From NCBI GenBank assembly GCA_964023205.1, contig OZ026851.1, positions 8,659,637 through 8,723,636 of the forward strand: a DNA stretch of 64,000 nt, in the 5' to 3' direction. Position 1 is the first letter of the stretch. Every line of letters begins with the position of its first letter. Made by a program: the position numbers and the translations under genes. This stretch comes from Lutraria lutraria. Lineage: Eukaryota; Mollusca; Bivalvia; Venerida; Mactridae. The notes below the pieces were generated by a model. It ran no database searches and was not told the origin of the DNA. It saw only the letters and a list, made by a program, of their open reading frames with translations. Below, one piece after another: positions 50,084 to 61,078 of the stretch.

Positions 50084-50644
50084 ATTTGTTGATGTGATGT
50101 TTAGCATAAATGAACTTTGTTACTTTTTCCAAAAATTTGTGACATCAGAAAATAACAAAACACTGCATTGCTTTAACTAATTGCAAGATATGAAAAAAAC
50201 ATATTTTATCAATACAATCTGTGCCTAATCCGCAAAAGATATAACGAGTTGCCTCACAGGTTCAATGTTCATAATATCGAGAATTCTGGAGTTTTAATTA
50301 AAGTCAGAATTTAGATTTATTATTACTCTGGCAGAGCAGATCAAGAATTAATAACAAAAAATACATTTAAACTAATTTAAGTATTGTAGGAAGCTACAAG
50401 TCAAGCCACAAGGTAAGATGCTCTGTTTTATTTGATGCGAAAAAACTTTCAAATAGAGCATTACTAATATGAAAATATGATCAAATGCAGGAACACACAC
50501 AAATATTAGGAAGAATAAAAATTTATCAACAGCACTGATAGCTACTTCTAATCTGCCTCGGATACACTACTTTTATGAACACGAGATCAAAGTCTATAAG
50601 TATGCATATCAATAAGACAATCTAAGCACTACTTCTCTTATTTA

Positions 50645-50880
50645 TTTATTTGGATTTGATGCCATTTTTCAACAATTTTTCAGCTGTATATTAACAGTGA
50701 CCGACTCACTTAACGAGTTTTCCTGGATGGTATTCTAACCAGTACTAACTTTACCCTTCAACAAGGTAACAGCAGCTTCTCCACATGTGGAGGAAAAATC
50801 AACAGTTTTGTTAAACTTACATGGAAGGGTATGACCTGACGTGATAGGAAATCGAACTCAGATCACCAAGTTACAAACCC
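50645..50880 (-). mobile_element. SINE relic (minus), continuous with a minisatellite
   Basis: Body blocks 'catttttcaacaatttttcagctgtata', 'gagttttcctggatggtattctaaccagtactaac' and 'cttcaacaagg' match the other copies. The tRNA-like side runs into the 40-bp tandem array at 50881. Confidence 0.65.
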
Positions 50881-51050
50881 AGTGCACTGGATCAAACTGA
50901 AATTGCCAGATACACATCCAGTGCACTGGATCAAACTCGAATCACCATATTACAAATCCAGAGCACTGGATCAAACTCGAATTGCCAGGTTACAAATCCA
51001 GTGCACTGGATCAAACTCAAATCACCAGATTACACATCCAGTGCACTGGA
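50881..51050. repeat. 40-bp minisatellite grown from a SINE head
   Basis: 'agtgcactggatcaaactc' starts at 50881, 50920, 50960, 51000 and 51040. The unit also matches the end of the adjacent SINE ('gaactcagatcaccaagttacaaacccagtgcactgg'), so the array probably arose by amplifying part of the tRNA-like region. Open frames across it are by-products. Confidence 0.8.
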
Positions 51051-51769
51051 CCACGACCTGGCCGCACTATTTTTCTACCAAACAGGACTTTATTTATCAA
51101 ACAATGAATCTGTACATCATACAGATTTGTCAATTAGATCAATATCAACCAGAGTTCTTGATGTGTCTGCATACAATGGTTTCCCAATCAAATGACAAGT
51201 ATTCGATAAGTGAGAACAGAATCTCAGATGTCCAGCACATACTTAAGGTATCAGAATAATTATTGACACGGGTCAATAAAATCAAGATATGACTAGTAAT
51301 AAATAAACTCCATAGTCATAAAATTATCATCAAGTAGTGACAACCATTGACTTCTGGAGGTCACACATAAGACCATTCAAATGAAGCATCTGATTGGTTG
51401 TTTTGAATCAAAGTTTAAGAATTGACCAATGAAATGGCTGTATTCTTGAGACAGATCTCCAAACAGTTTCATTGAGTTTGATCTTGAACTATGCGAGAAA
51501 TAAGACTAAAGAGTCAAATGTATTTATGTCAATGTTGTTATGAATTCAATTACAAAATATGATAAGGGACAATCTTAATTTGCAATGTTTATTAACCCTT
51601 TACCTCATAAAAATGCACTTTTCTTCCGTGGAGACCCCATACCTCATAAAGGATTGATATTTAACGGCTGATCAATTGTCTATGTTGATTAATGAGTGAC
51701 AAATGCTAACTTATTATGCTGAAATCATGGTAAAGAGAAACAATAGTTTATAATCTAAGCCTGTGGATG

Positions 51770-52020
51770 GAGTGATCCGTGGTCAAGTGGTAAACAAGCT
51801 GGACTACTAAACAAACAAGTGGGTTTGATTCCCGGCTTTACCTTTTGAATTACTCAGAGACACTATTCAGTCAATCAGTGTTCCCATCCCAACTACTGAG
51901 CCAAGTAATGTATCTAGAAAGAGGAAAAAGAGCAAGGCATGTATCTTTGCTTTACTCCGGGCATACAATAAAGACCCAGGATGAACTATTCAAAAGAGAA
52001 GGGATATAAATCTCATATTG
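51770..52020 (+). mobile_element. tRNA-derived SINE (plus)
   Basis: The head has an A-box-like TGGTCAAGTGGTAAACA (51780-51796) and a B-box-like GGGTTTGATTCCC (51820-51832) at tRNA spacing. The acceptor ends do not pair, so it is not a working tRNA gene. The body continues through 'caaggcatgtatctttgctttactccgg' to about 52020. No clear tail or target duplication was found. Confidence 0.6.
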
Positions 52021-52440
52021 TAGACATACTTCATAAGTTTCACTGTAAATTGTGTATATAATAAAAGGCTAAAACAAGACGGACACTAAAGAACCAGTTA
52101 TGTAGTTAACAGTAGCTTTAATGATTTCCAATTAATTTCTAATTAAAATATTGTCAACATGCCCTAAATTCTCATAACTCATTCAGATATGATTTTTATG
52201 TTTGAAAGTAAGATATTAATAATTATATAGATATGACGTCATTTTGAAGCAACATGTAAGAAACAGCTGACAAATGTCAATAGCACATGTTAACAAGACA
52301 AAACATGTTTTTGTTGCATATACATGATTATGAATAAGACCAGAGTATGAAGTGAAGACTTACAAAACTGCATTTAGATGACATCATCCTCTGTCATTGC
52401 AGCAAAATTAGATAGAAATGGTTTAATTGCAATAATCAAA

Positions 52441-52605
52441 ATATTGAAAGTACTCATGGAAACTGAACTTACATAAATTTACACTGCAACATGAACTAGT
52501 TTAACAATTTCATGCAGGATGTAGAAAATGGAAGCACTTTGGTCCCCATCAAAATTCATATGCACGGAGCCAATGACGGCTATGGAAAATTGAACTATCG
52601 TTCAG
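52441..52605 (+). repeat. Rep3 copy
   Basis: From 'tattgaaagtactcatggaaactgaacttaca' to 'gacggctatggaaaattgaactatcgttcag'. It lacks the internal MITE2 found in the 43056 copy and so shows the empty site. Confidence 0.7.
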
Positions 52606-53329
52606 TTTTCAAAAATGGCTGACATAGAGCAAGGGTTCAGCTGCGAAAGTTATTATATGGAAAACAAAATCCTCAAACATTACTCATCTTAAACATGGCT
52701 AAGATGTTCCCAAAGTCATAAAATAGTCAAATACTTAAATAATTCATGAATATGCATTTGCAACTACTAATATATACACAATGTTTTTTTCTCAGAACAA
52801 ATCAAGCATGAGTACATTACATGTTCAAACCCTTTGTTTTAGATTCAATACAACTTTTTGTCAGACTTACATTTGCGTTTGGCAGTGGACCAATCAAATT
52901 ATACCATTTCTAGTAATATTCTTATAATTGATTTTGCCGACACTGAGACATTTATAGAGGATGAGATAGAAGAGAAGAATCAGCTCAATACTGACTCAAT
53001 CACATTATACAGAAATCTGTGGTTTATAATGTACAAGGATCTTATCTTGTATGTATGAAGCCCGGGGCTAGTAGATAGTGAACATTCTCTAAACTATACA
53101 TTCAGATTTAGTGGTCAACTGTTGGTTTCCATTAGCATTCTTGTAATTCAGGCTAGTGTTTTAAACAAATTAATTTGAACACATGGCATCTAGTCTATCA
53201 TATTCAATCAGTGCTCTGTCATAAATAATTAGTACCTTCTTGTATATATCTCGAACATAAGCCTAATATTTTTGGGAGGCACTGCATGAATAAAAGATAG
53301 GTGTCTCATAAGCCAACGTTACTTGACTG

Positions 53330-53540
53330 GCCCTTTCAATAAGGGTGACACTATCTTGACCTTTGACCTGAAAATGCACAGGTCCTGAAGCTTGTCATGA
53401 GGAATCTACATATAAAGTTTGATGACTGTAGGTGGAAGCATTTTGAATTTATATGCAAGGTTAAAGTTTGGTACAAAGAGACAGAAAGGCCAAAAACAAT
53501 ATGCCCCCAATCTATCGATACAGGGGGGAGGGGCATGACT
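53330..53540 (+). mobile_element. Fragment of a Helentron/pearl-like element
   Basis: It contains 'atcttgacctttgacctgaaaa' and ends with 'atatgcccccaatctatcgatacaggggggaggggcatg', an imperfect hairpin of the ATGCCCC type seen at 22589. The left border is not defined. Confidence 0.5.
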
Positions 53541-54157
53541 AAATTACTGTAATTGTTAAAATTTGATGGTAACCAGAACATCTGCCGTCTTTGATCTTAG
53601 AGAGTTCGGAAGAATCATTGTCTCCACTTTTGTCATTGTTGGTTTTTTCTGCCTCACTAAAAGCATATAATTTTTTTCCAAGTGTGTGATAGCAAAATGC
53701 ATCAAACAACAGTTACTGTTGCAAGTTTTCCAGAGAATTGAGATTTGAAAATGATATATTGACCTGACTAATCCAAAATATCATACTGTTATTTCCAACT
53801 AAGATAATATTTTTCTAGAGCAAACACTTGAATGCAATTCAAACACAAGGCCTTGTTTGTGATTTATACATATTTTTTCTAGGCAACAGATAATACATTT
53901 TTTTTGTATACACAAATATGTGGGAGTTGTCAAGTCCATATGTCACAGATATTTTATTACCATGGTAACAATAACCTAAGGCTACATTAATCAGTTAAAT
54001 GTTTGTGCGAGTCCTTGCATTAATATGGACTTCTCCAGTCAGAGGACTAGTAGCCACACACTGAGTTTGAATCCCACCTAGCTGTCACCAAATTTGTCAA
54101 GTCCCCAAATGACCCTCGCTGGTCATGTGATGTTAAACCCTAGTGAGGAAGGACATA

Positions 54158-54320
54158 TAGTTGAGTCTGTGCTGGTGGCCATATCCGAAAATAAAGGCCA
54201 CCCAGTGATTAAAAAGTCATTCTTATATAAAATGTCATTGATTTATATTTAAAGATCACCTGTCAATAAAGTCAACATTTTGACATTACAGAGGGTGGCC
54301 TTTGTTCACAGGTTTGACTG
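54158..54320 (+). mobile_element. MITE1 copy
   Basis: The left end TAGTTGAGTCTGTG is diverged; the right end TTCACAGGTTTGACTG is exact. TA flanks both sides. A second copy of its right terminus occurs at 54461-54484. Confidence 0.75.
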
Positions 54321-54325
54321 TACAT

Positions 54326-54460
54326 TTTTTCACCCTTTAGAGACCTTTCCTCTTTTTTGTAAGTGACATGGTCGGTAGTGGGGTTCGAAACCCATAACCA
54401 TCTATCAGTTAGAGGTTACAGTCAGCCACCTTAGCCACTCGACCACGGAGGCGGACTTGA
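54326..54460 (-). mobile_element. tRNA-derived SINE fragment (minus) between two MITE1 termini
   Basis: Read on the minus strand: GCCTCCGTGGTCGAGTGG with an A-box-like TGGTCGAGTGGCTAAGG, then 'ctaactgatagatggttat', then a B-box-like GGGTTTCGAACCCC. The layout resembles a Ser/Leu-type tRNA with a long variable arm. It is flanked by 27-bp repeats (54299-54325 and 54461-54487, 24 of 27 identical), both made of the MITE1 right end. Confidence 0.65.
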
Positions 54461-55147
54461 CCTTTCTTCGCAGGTTTGATTGTACATGCAATTGAAACCA
54501 CTGTCCCCTTATATGCTACAGATATCATAACAATTCTGCATACAATGTAGATTTGAATGAAATATTCCTTCATAATATTATCTTAAAGTATCCATTAAAA
54601 TCCATGCATAGATTGAGATAGTAAATATCCAATCATATCTTAAATTGGGATGCAGACACAAGAAGAAACAACAAATGTGGCATTAATGTCACAAACCAGG
54701 ATTGAGTTATAAACCATTTCCTTAATTACAGTTTTTTTTTGCCTAACTACCCCATTTTTAGTAAGCATGTAAATTAACAGAAATGCTTATGAGCTGTAAC
54801 AGTTCTAAGTTCTATAGCATTTTAAAAATAGTTAATTTTACGGATTTTTAAAGGACAAAAACAAAAATCTTACTTTCACTTTCCAGATGAATATTTTTCT
54901 ATGTTATTAGCATAAATCCAGTGCATATAATGATGACCTTATACTTAACTAATATTCAGCATTAAATGTTCAGACCTATAGCATCAGACCCAATAATCGG
55001 GCACCTTGATAGAATAACAATAGGATAGGTTTGATGAAAATGATAAGGTAGATACTGAGTGCATTGATATGTCAGTCTGATATTACAAGAATGTAACCCA
55101 GATTGTATCATTTCCCTTGGATACAAGCATATCATATCATATGTATA

Positions 55148-55617
55148 CAACAAGTGGGCCAACCTGGCCATATATCGCTCACATGAGTATCATTGCTTGC
55201 TGATGAGAACATTTTTTTTAGCCTGCAGTGTCATGAGGTCAGTTGATACCAAGGTTTTCTGTGATTTGACCTAATGACCCAGTTTCTGATCCCAGATGAA
55301 CAATGTTTGAAATTGTTTAAGATTATTATTAAGACAAACATTCTGACAAGGTTTGGTGAAGATCCAATTAAAACTGTAACATCTAGAGCATCAACAAGAT
55401 TTTCTTGCTTTTTACACGTAATGACCTATTATCAAACTTGTTCAAGATATTGTCAATACAAGCATTCTGACCCAGTTTTATGAAAATCTATCTTAACAGT
55501 GGCCTCAATTGTGTTCACAAAGTGTGTATTGCATGTCAAAAAGTTGACAATGCACGACATACAAAGACCAATCGCAGAAGCTTACCTAGAGCATTTTGTG
55601 CTCATGTGAGCTAAAAA
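55148..55617 (+). mobile_element. Short pearl/HINE-like element with perfect 11-bp inverted ends
   Basis: GCTCACATGAG (55177-55187) and CTCATGTGAGC (55601-55611) are exact inverse copies. The left border 'acaagtgggccaacctggcc' and right border GTGAGCTAAAA match the larger element at 31351-32661. About two to three monomers remain, with 'attctgacaaggtttggtgaagatccaatt'. Confidence 0.75.
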
Positions 55618-56161
55618 AATTACAAGCAACCCCACTACACTCTCTACATTAATTATCATCATTGTGCAAAAAACATTTACCATACCATCAATGATTCTTT
55701 CCAATGTGCTAGTAAAAGGTAATCACCAGAAGTTCAGCATGTAGCCTCATTGTTGATGAATTACCAAGTCTATTACATTATATGGAAGCAAAATTTAACG
55801 ATAAAGAAGAATCCCGACATGTTTAATACTGTAAATCAATTATTTTAGACAAATTTCTTCAATTTGTTTACTCTAAATTTTATGGTGTAGAATTATCTAT
55901 TAACTTGTGGCTAATGTCATTGAACAGTTCTACATTACAGAGGATCTCATTTATCAATACAGAGATTAATAAATTAAAAGTCAATCAGCAGTTACATAGA
56001 GTGAGGATAGAATCAAGGGACAAGATGAACTATGAGATTAGGTATGAATTATCATGTTCTATATGCTTTATCCCATCATGGTATTAGATCAACTCTGATC
56101 TTATAAAAAGTCTACACTGCAATATCGATAAGCTTTGAATTGTTTTCACCAGCTGATTAAC

Positions 56162-56320
56162 CAAAGTACTGAAAGTACTTATGGACATTGAACTTGCATA
56201 GACTTACACTGCAACAAGGAATGGGATCAAACTAGTTTAACAACAGCATGGTGAATATAGAAAAGGTCTGCAAGATTAATGTGTACTAAGCAAGTGACAG
56301 TTGTTCAGTTTCCCAAAATG
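56162..56320 (+). repeat. Rep3 copy
   Basis: Contains 'caaagtactgaaagtacttatgg', 'cttacactgcaacaaggaatggga' and 'agcatggtgaatatagaaaagg'. Diverged at the right. Confidence 0.65.
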
Positions 56321-56819
56321 ATTATTTCATTGTAACATGAATTAAAATTATGCATATTAAAAATTTTCCACTGAATGCTTCTGGGGCATTAATTTCACAG
56401 ATTTTCACAGAAAACAATTGGACCAATTATTTTTTACTGTGGTTCCATGTTATGACATCTGTCTAACGTAAACCTCAAAAGACAACTAACAGCTAGCATG
56501 TATGTCATATATTCAACATAAAACTAACTTAAATGTACAATTTTGAACTTCAAAGTGTGTTAAGGCTTTTAAAAAGTGCAAACTATTTGAAGGATTTTTT
56601 TTTTTAGATCAGTATGATTCATAGAAACATTACATTTATTTCCTCAGTCTACCAATAAGGTACAAGGGAAGTAACTCTTAAGTAGTGGGTGTTAGAAAGC
56701 CTCATGATATTCACCTTAAACATTTTTTCTCAAATATTTAAACCTAAAAACTGTACTTATGAGGGTTATTAAAATATTCAACTATCACAAAACAACACTT
56801 TTCAATAGATCTTTTTCAA

Positions 56820-56980
56820 TTTTTGGAAACCGTCACACGCTCAGCGTGCAAGAATTTTGAAGCGACCAAAGTGCTCCACTTTTCTACTTCCACCATGCAA
56901 TTGTTAAACTACATGTAGTTCCCCTTCCATTTTACAATGCAAGTCTTATGTAAGTTCATGTCATGATTACTTTCAGAACT
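56820..56980 (-). repeat. Rep3 copy (minus)
   Basis: Inverted copy with 'cgtcacacgctcagcgtgca', 'ctacttccaccatgcaattgttaaacta' and 'tgcaagtcttatgtaagttcatgtcatgattactttcag'. Confidence 0.65.
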
Positions 56981-57844
56981 CAGCAAGGAGAATATACAAT
57001 GTACTAAAAAGATAGATTTGTTCCTATTCTGAGATCCTGGTGATTTAGAATGTTTTCTACCACAAGACTGATTGCTCTGGCATCCACTTCGTAACATCAA
57101 GGTAAGTAAGTACAAATAAGGTTGCTTTGATCGATTGACAGATGTCTACAGTTTAATTGTCTCGGTTTCTTGCCACAGAAAGTTACTTCAGAGCTATTGT
57201 GTACCGATGTTTATTGTCATTTGTGCTTCAGTGGTTTCTATGAATAACCTGAATTTGATTAATCTTACTTTCATTACGTGACAAAGAGAGAATACTTTTA
57301 CACCCGCTCCCCCCTCTTCTCTCCAAAAAGGCCTAGAAACCTTATATGTCGAGACTGCTACTGACTTGGAATCTGCAGACACGCTAATTGTGTGTGACAC
57401 ACTGTCCTATCATGGTGAACATTTATGTAAAGTAATTTCAAAATAAATGAGAAGTGTTTGGCCTAGGCAAAAATAATACTTGTGAGCACCACGTCCATGC
57501 AGACTGAACTGCGCTCTCCCTCATCCTCATTGCATTCACTCGCTCCATATGAATACTGCACCATGTGTCCATTTAATTTAACTGGCCATGATGGCCGAGC
57601 AGAAGTCTTCTTTCTGCTAATAGCCATACACTAACACAGCATAATTTAGGTTGCTTCATGGTCCTTTTTCTTTTATTTTGTATTTAGAAAATGGCAATTT
57701 GAGCATCCAAAATGGCTTGTTGTCTTGGTACAATAATAAATTGCATTCATTTGTTAACATATATTTGACTGGAAATGAAAGAATGGGGGTATGAATCCAG
57801 TATGTATAACAATTGCTCAGAACCTGACAGGAACGTACTGGTCA

Positions 57845-58290
57845 CCTGTTGCAAACGTATTAAAGACGTAACGTAGCAAAATTACAACCTAGTGCAGTCT
57901 TCTGTAACGTGATGTTACGAACTATGGTGTTAGCATACACATGGTTGATTCGTAGTGAGAACTTCACACTGACGTAACAAAAGCGTAGTAACAACCCAGT
58001 GACAACGCGGTGAAAATCGCTTGCTGTCTTTTCAAGTCCGCACAACGCTTCTTCTGCGTCAATGAAGTTTTAGTCACGTCCCTGTTACGTTCTTACTATG
58101 TAAGCACTGCGTTCCAATTTGACCACGCCCCCGCCACATTATTTTTTGACATGTCAAAAGTCCCACCACGTCCTTCACGTCCACGAAGACCATACCACGC
58201 TTGAACCGGTTCCTACTGCGTCCTCATCATGTAAATCAGGTTCTTGCCATGTCCTGTCAGGACGTGGTAGACGTAGTGCAAAAAACCTGG
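57845..58290. repeat. CpG-rich degenerate short-period array
   Basis: This block is much richer in CpG than its surroundings. On the minus strand it reads as loosely repeated 'gacgtggtgRgaacgtagtaa' words, with ACG or GCG about every 11-13 bases. Overlapping frames on both strands are judged by-products. No terminal inverted repeats identified. Confidence 0.55.
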
Positions 58291-59526
58291 CCCTAGTGTG
58301 ATGGGGGTATAAGCACCAACATTCTTCCCTAACAGTAAGTAAGAGGAACAACTCAATGATCAATATGTAAGATTCCATTTATAGCTCAAATATAGGTCCA
58401 TTTCATGAAGTATATAAAAAGAAAATTCAGCAAATCACAGCTTGATTGTTCGACATAAAACCAGCACAATTTGGATATGGTAATGTTATCCCTAATGCCG
58501 AACAATACAGTAGCTGTAAAAACTTGAAAGAGAAGATACATGCTTCTACCATTGACAGGATCATGTGTCATTTTTTTCTAGATTATTCCAATAAGTTGAC
58601 ACCTGTCACTTCAATAACTATTTCAATTTGTTAAACAAGGACATAAAACTGACAGAATACAGGAGTCAGTAAATGTTGAGTAAGATTTTTACCATGAACA
58701 TCTTAAATCAATACAATAAAGCCTTTTAATGATTCTTTTTTTTTGTATATTTACAACCTTTAATCAAATCATGAGTAAGGTCATATGGAGGTCACCCATA
58801 TATTGTCACATGATACAAAGACACCCACTTCCTGTATGTCATTACTTGGATGGCTGTCACATCTTCACTAGATAACAAATCTGAAGGAAGTGGATGGCAC
58901 ACCAAGCATGCTATGTGGATCCCCTTCAGAATGACAATTAGACAAAGTTATGGGTGTTCCCAAAATATGACCCGTTTCCAAATGGGCATATAAAAAATAT
59001 TTTTGGTACAGAAACAATGTACATGACCATCTTTTTTCAAGCCTCGATCAGCATTAATTCATGTTGGCTGGCCCTAACAGCCAGACAACATGGAAGCCAC
59101 ATTTGAACAGTACCTCTGTCCAGGGATATATATAGCCAAATCAGGATAAGTAGGTACATGCTATATACCAAGAAATTTGTAGCAGCTAATAAAAGCATAA
59201 TAAAAATTCAGTTACAGACCTTTTCAAATGTTCTTGGAATTAATTAGAAACACTTTGTTCCCTTAAAAAGCCTAAAACGGGTGCTTAAACTAGCTTAGAC
59301 AACATTTAAGTCTAATTACATAAGCCAAAACTTTAAACATAAAATGAATAATTCAAACACTGTGTACTGAATGAATTGATAATCAACTTCGATCCTAACT
59401 ACTCTCTCTTTCTGAATGAAAGATACTCATATTACTTGATAAAGTTAAAAGCAAGAGAATGGAACATGGTTGCTACTGGATGAGGTAAAGAAAACATCAG
59501 AAGTCTAACCAGTTGAGGTATAAAAA

Positions 59527-59790
59527 ACAAGAGTGCCAGATCACAAAATATGCCTGTCAAAATTCATTTTTCAAAGCATCATGGGTCATAACTCAGAAGT
59601 GCTAGGCCAATTGGGCTGGTTATCAAAACTCAACTGATATCTCATGGCCATAAACATTTCCATGAAGTTTGGTGAGGATCCGAATAAAACTGTTTGAATT
59701 AGAGAGCGGACACCCTTGCGGAAGCTGCCTGAACCATGACATTGTGTGTTCCCATAATAAGACCCGTTTTTCAAATGGACATATAAAAAT
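59527..59790 (+). repeat. Dispersed repeat ('ccataactcagaagtg' family), copy 2
   Basis: It matches 44030-44335 closely and adds the right end 'gacccgtttttcaaatggacatataaaaa'. The same tail alone occurs at about 58962-58998 and, more diverged, at 4895-4935. Confidence 0.7.
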
Positions 59791-61032
59791 GCACTTTTTT
59801 TCTAAATCCTATGTATAAATGTTTAAGGGTTTAATATCCTGGAAGTGGAATGTGATCTTAATATTAATAATAACCAAGCATGAAATTCAGAACAATATTC
59901 CAATCTTCACGAAAAACATTTTTAAGCACCGGACATTTGGTCCAGTGAAAATGCAAACTTTAATGGACCAAATGATTTTTAGTGGACCAGAAAAAGTACA
60001 TACAAAATTTTATGTAATTTTGGCCAAGAGTGATTAAAATAATTTTTTTTGAAACATGGTAATATCATCACTGAAAATAATTTACTGGACAGTCGTCTAC
60101 TGACCTTTTCAAATTTACTGGAACGATGGCCATTTTGGTGGACTAGGTCCATCGACCGGGGCTAAATTCCAAGACTGATATTCTTTCCATAAAAATATGA
60201 CATGATTCCAATTATGCAGAGTGTTTGAGGTGGCATTATTAAGACAAATATTTCAAACAATGTGAAGACCTTTTTTCTTCGCATTGGAGATAATGAATTT
60301 AGAATGACATTGAAATCTGTTTCTAAGGTTACAATTCTGGCTGGATGCTGGCTTAGATGCCATGCTGTTCTGTCAATATTGACAATGATAAATTGCAGAG
60401 TGTCAACAAAATTGTGAATAATTAATGATTTACTGAAACACTATCACATGCATAGCACCAGTTTTAAACTATTAGCAAAAACAAACAAATAACTGTTTGT
60501 ACTATTATCAACTGATTTTTTTGCCCCAATCTCCCGAATGTCAAAGCTGAATGTCAACTGTAATATATCAGGATTCTGATGACAGTTATAAATTAAAGTC
60601 AAAAGATATAAAATCTTTTGCACCAAAACTGATGTGTATAAAGTCTGAAATTAAATATGGTAATCCAAGGGAGGTAATCTACTTACAAATGATGTAACCA
60701 AGTGTATTTTATTTTGTTTGTAGGAGAAAACCAGTTTGTGATGCAGGATAATTGTTTCAAGCCCAGCTATGATATACGGGAGACATGAAAATACGGATGT
60801 TATGTTGTTGTTTTTTCAAATGGTGTTTTACATAGCTACAATAGCTAAGGCATATACCTGGATAGAACCACCTAGTTCCTGTACACTAGCTGAACAACTT
60901 CCTTATAATGACAGATAGATGAAAAAATAAGGTGATCAATGACCACTATGATTCATATAGCTAAGTGCCAATCGTAATACATAATAATCATATTTAAAGA
61001 TTCTGATATCAATAGAAATATAAGTCAGAAAA
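59791..61032. other. Intron 1 sequence just after exon 1
   Basis: AT-rich. Bases 59925-60175 hold repeated 'tggtccagtg/ggaccaaat' words and 60820-60925 a SINE-body relic ('ataccyggatagaaccacc'). No coding frame accepted. Confidence 0.35.
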
Positions 61033-61038
61033 ACTTAC

Positions 61039-61078
61039 CAGGTGGAATCTGCGGAGGCCTAGAAACACGACGACGCAT
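61039..61078 (-). CDS. Exon 1 (start codon) of the unidentified Ser/Arg-rich protein gene
   Basis: On the minus strand ATG lies at 61078-61076 in a favourable context (caaaagATGc, A at -3). The frame is closed upstream by TGA at 61153-61151 with no other ATG between, so this is the natural start. Forty coding bases give MRRRVSRPPQIPP and one base of the next codon, then a perfect CTG/gtaagt donor at 61038-61033. The leftover G joins exon 2 to form Val. RRRVS fits a PKA-type site and the PPQIPP stretch is proline-rich. Local GC is higher than the flanks. A strong donor, phase match and upstream stop support it; the exon's 5' limit and any promoter are not visible. Confidence 0.68.

Noticed and set aside
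50882..51259. 125-codon open frame with repeated HWIKLE-like peptide
   Set aside because: It is a translation of the 40-bp minisatellite, which keeps a frame open only locally.
51772..51842. Candidate tRNA gene
   Set aside because: A- and B-box-like words are present, but the acceptor ends do not pair and a SINE-like body follows, so it was called a tRNA-derived SINE.
54380..54446. Candidate tRNA-Ser/Leu gene on the minus strand
   Set aside because: Good box B, but the ends do not form an acceptor stem and the block recurs at 47040-47110 as part of a longer repeat.
58010..58301. Arg/Pro-rich open frames in the CpG-rich block
   Set aside because: Frames are open on both strands and follow the short-period repeat; no splice or start context.
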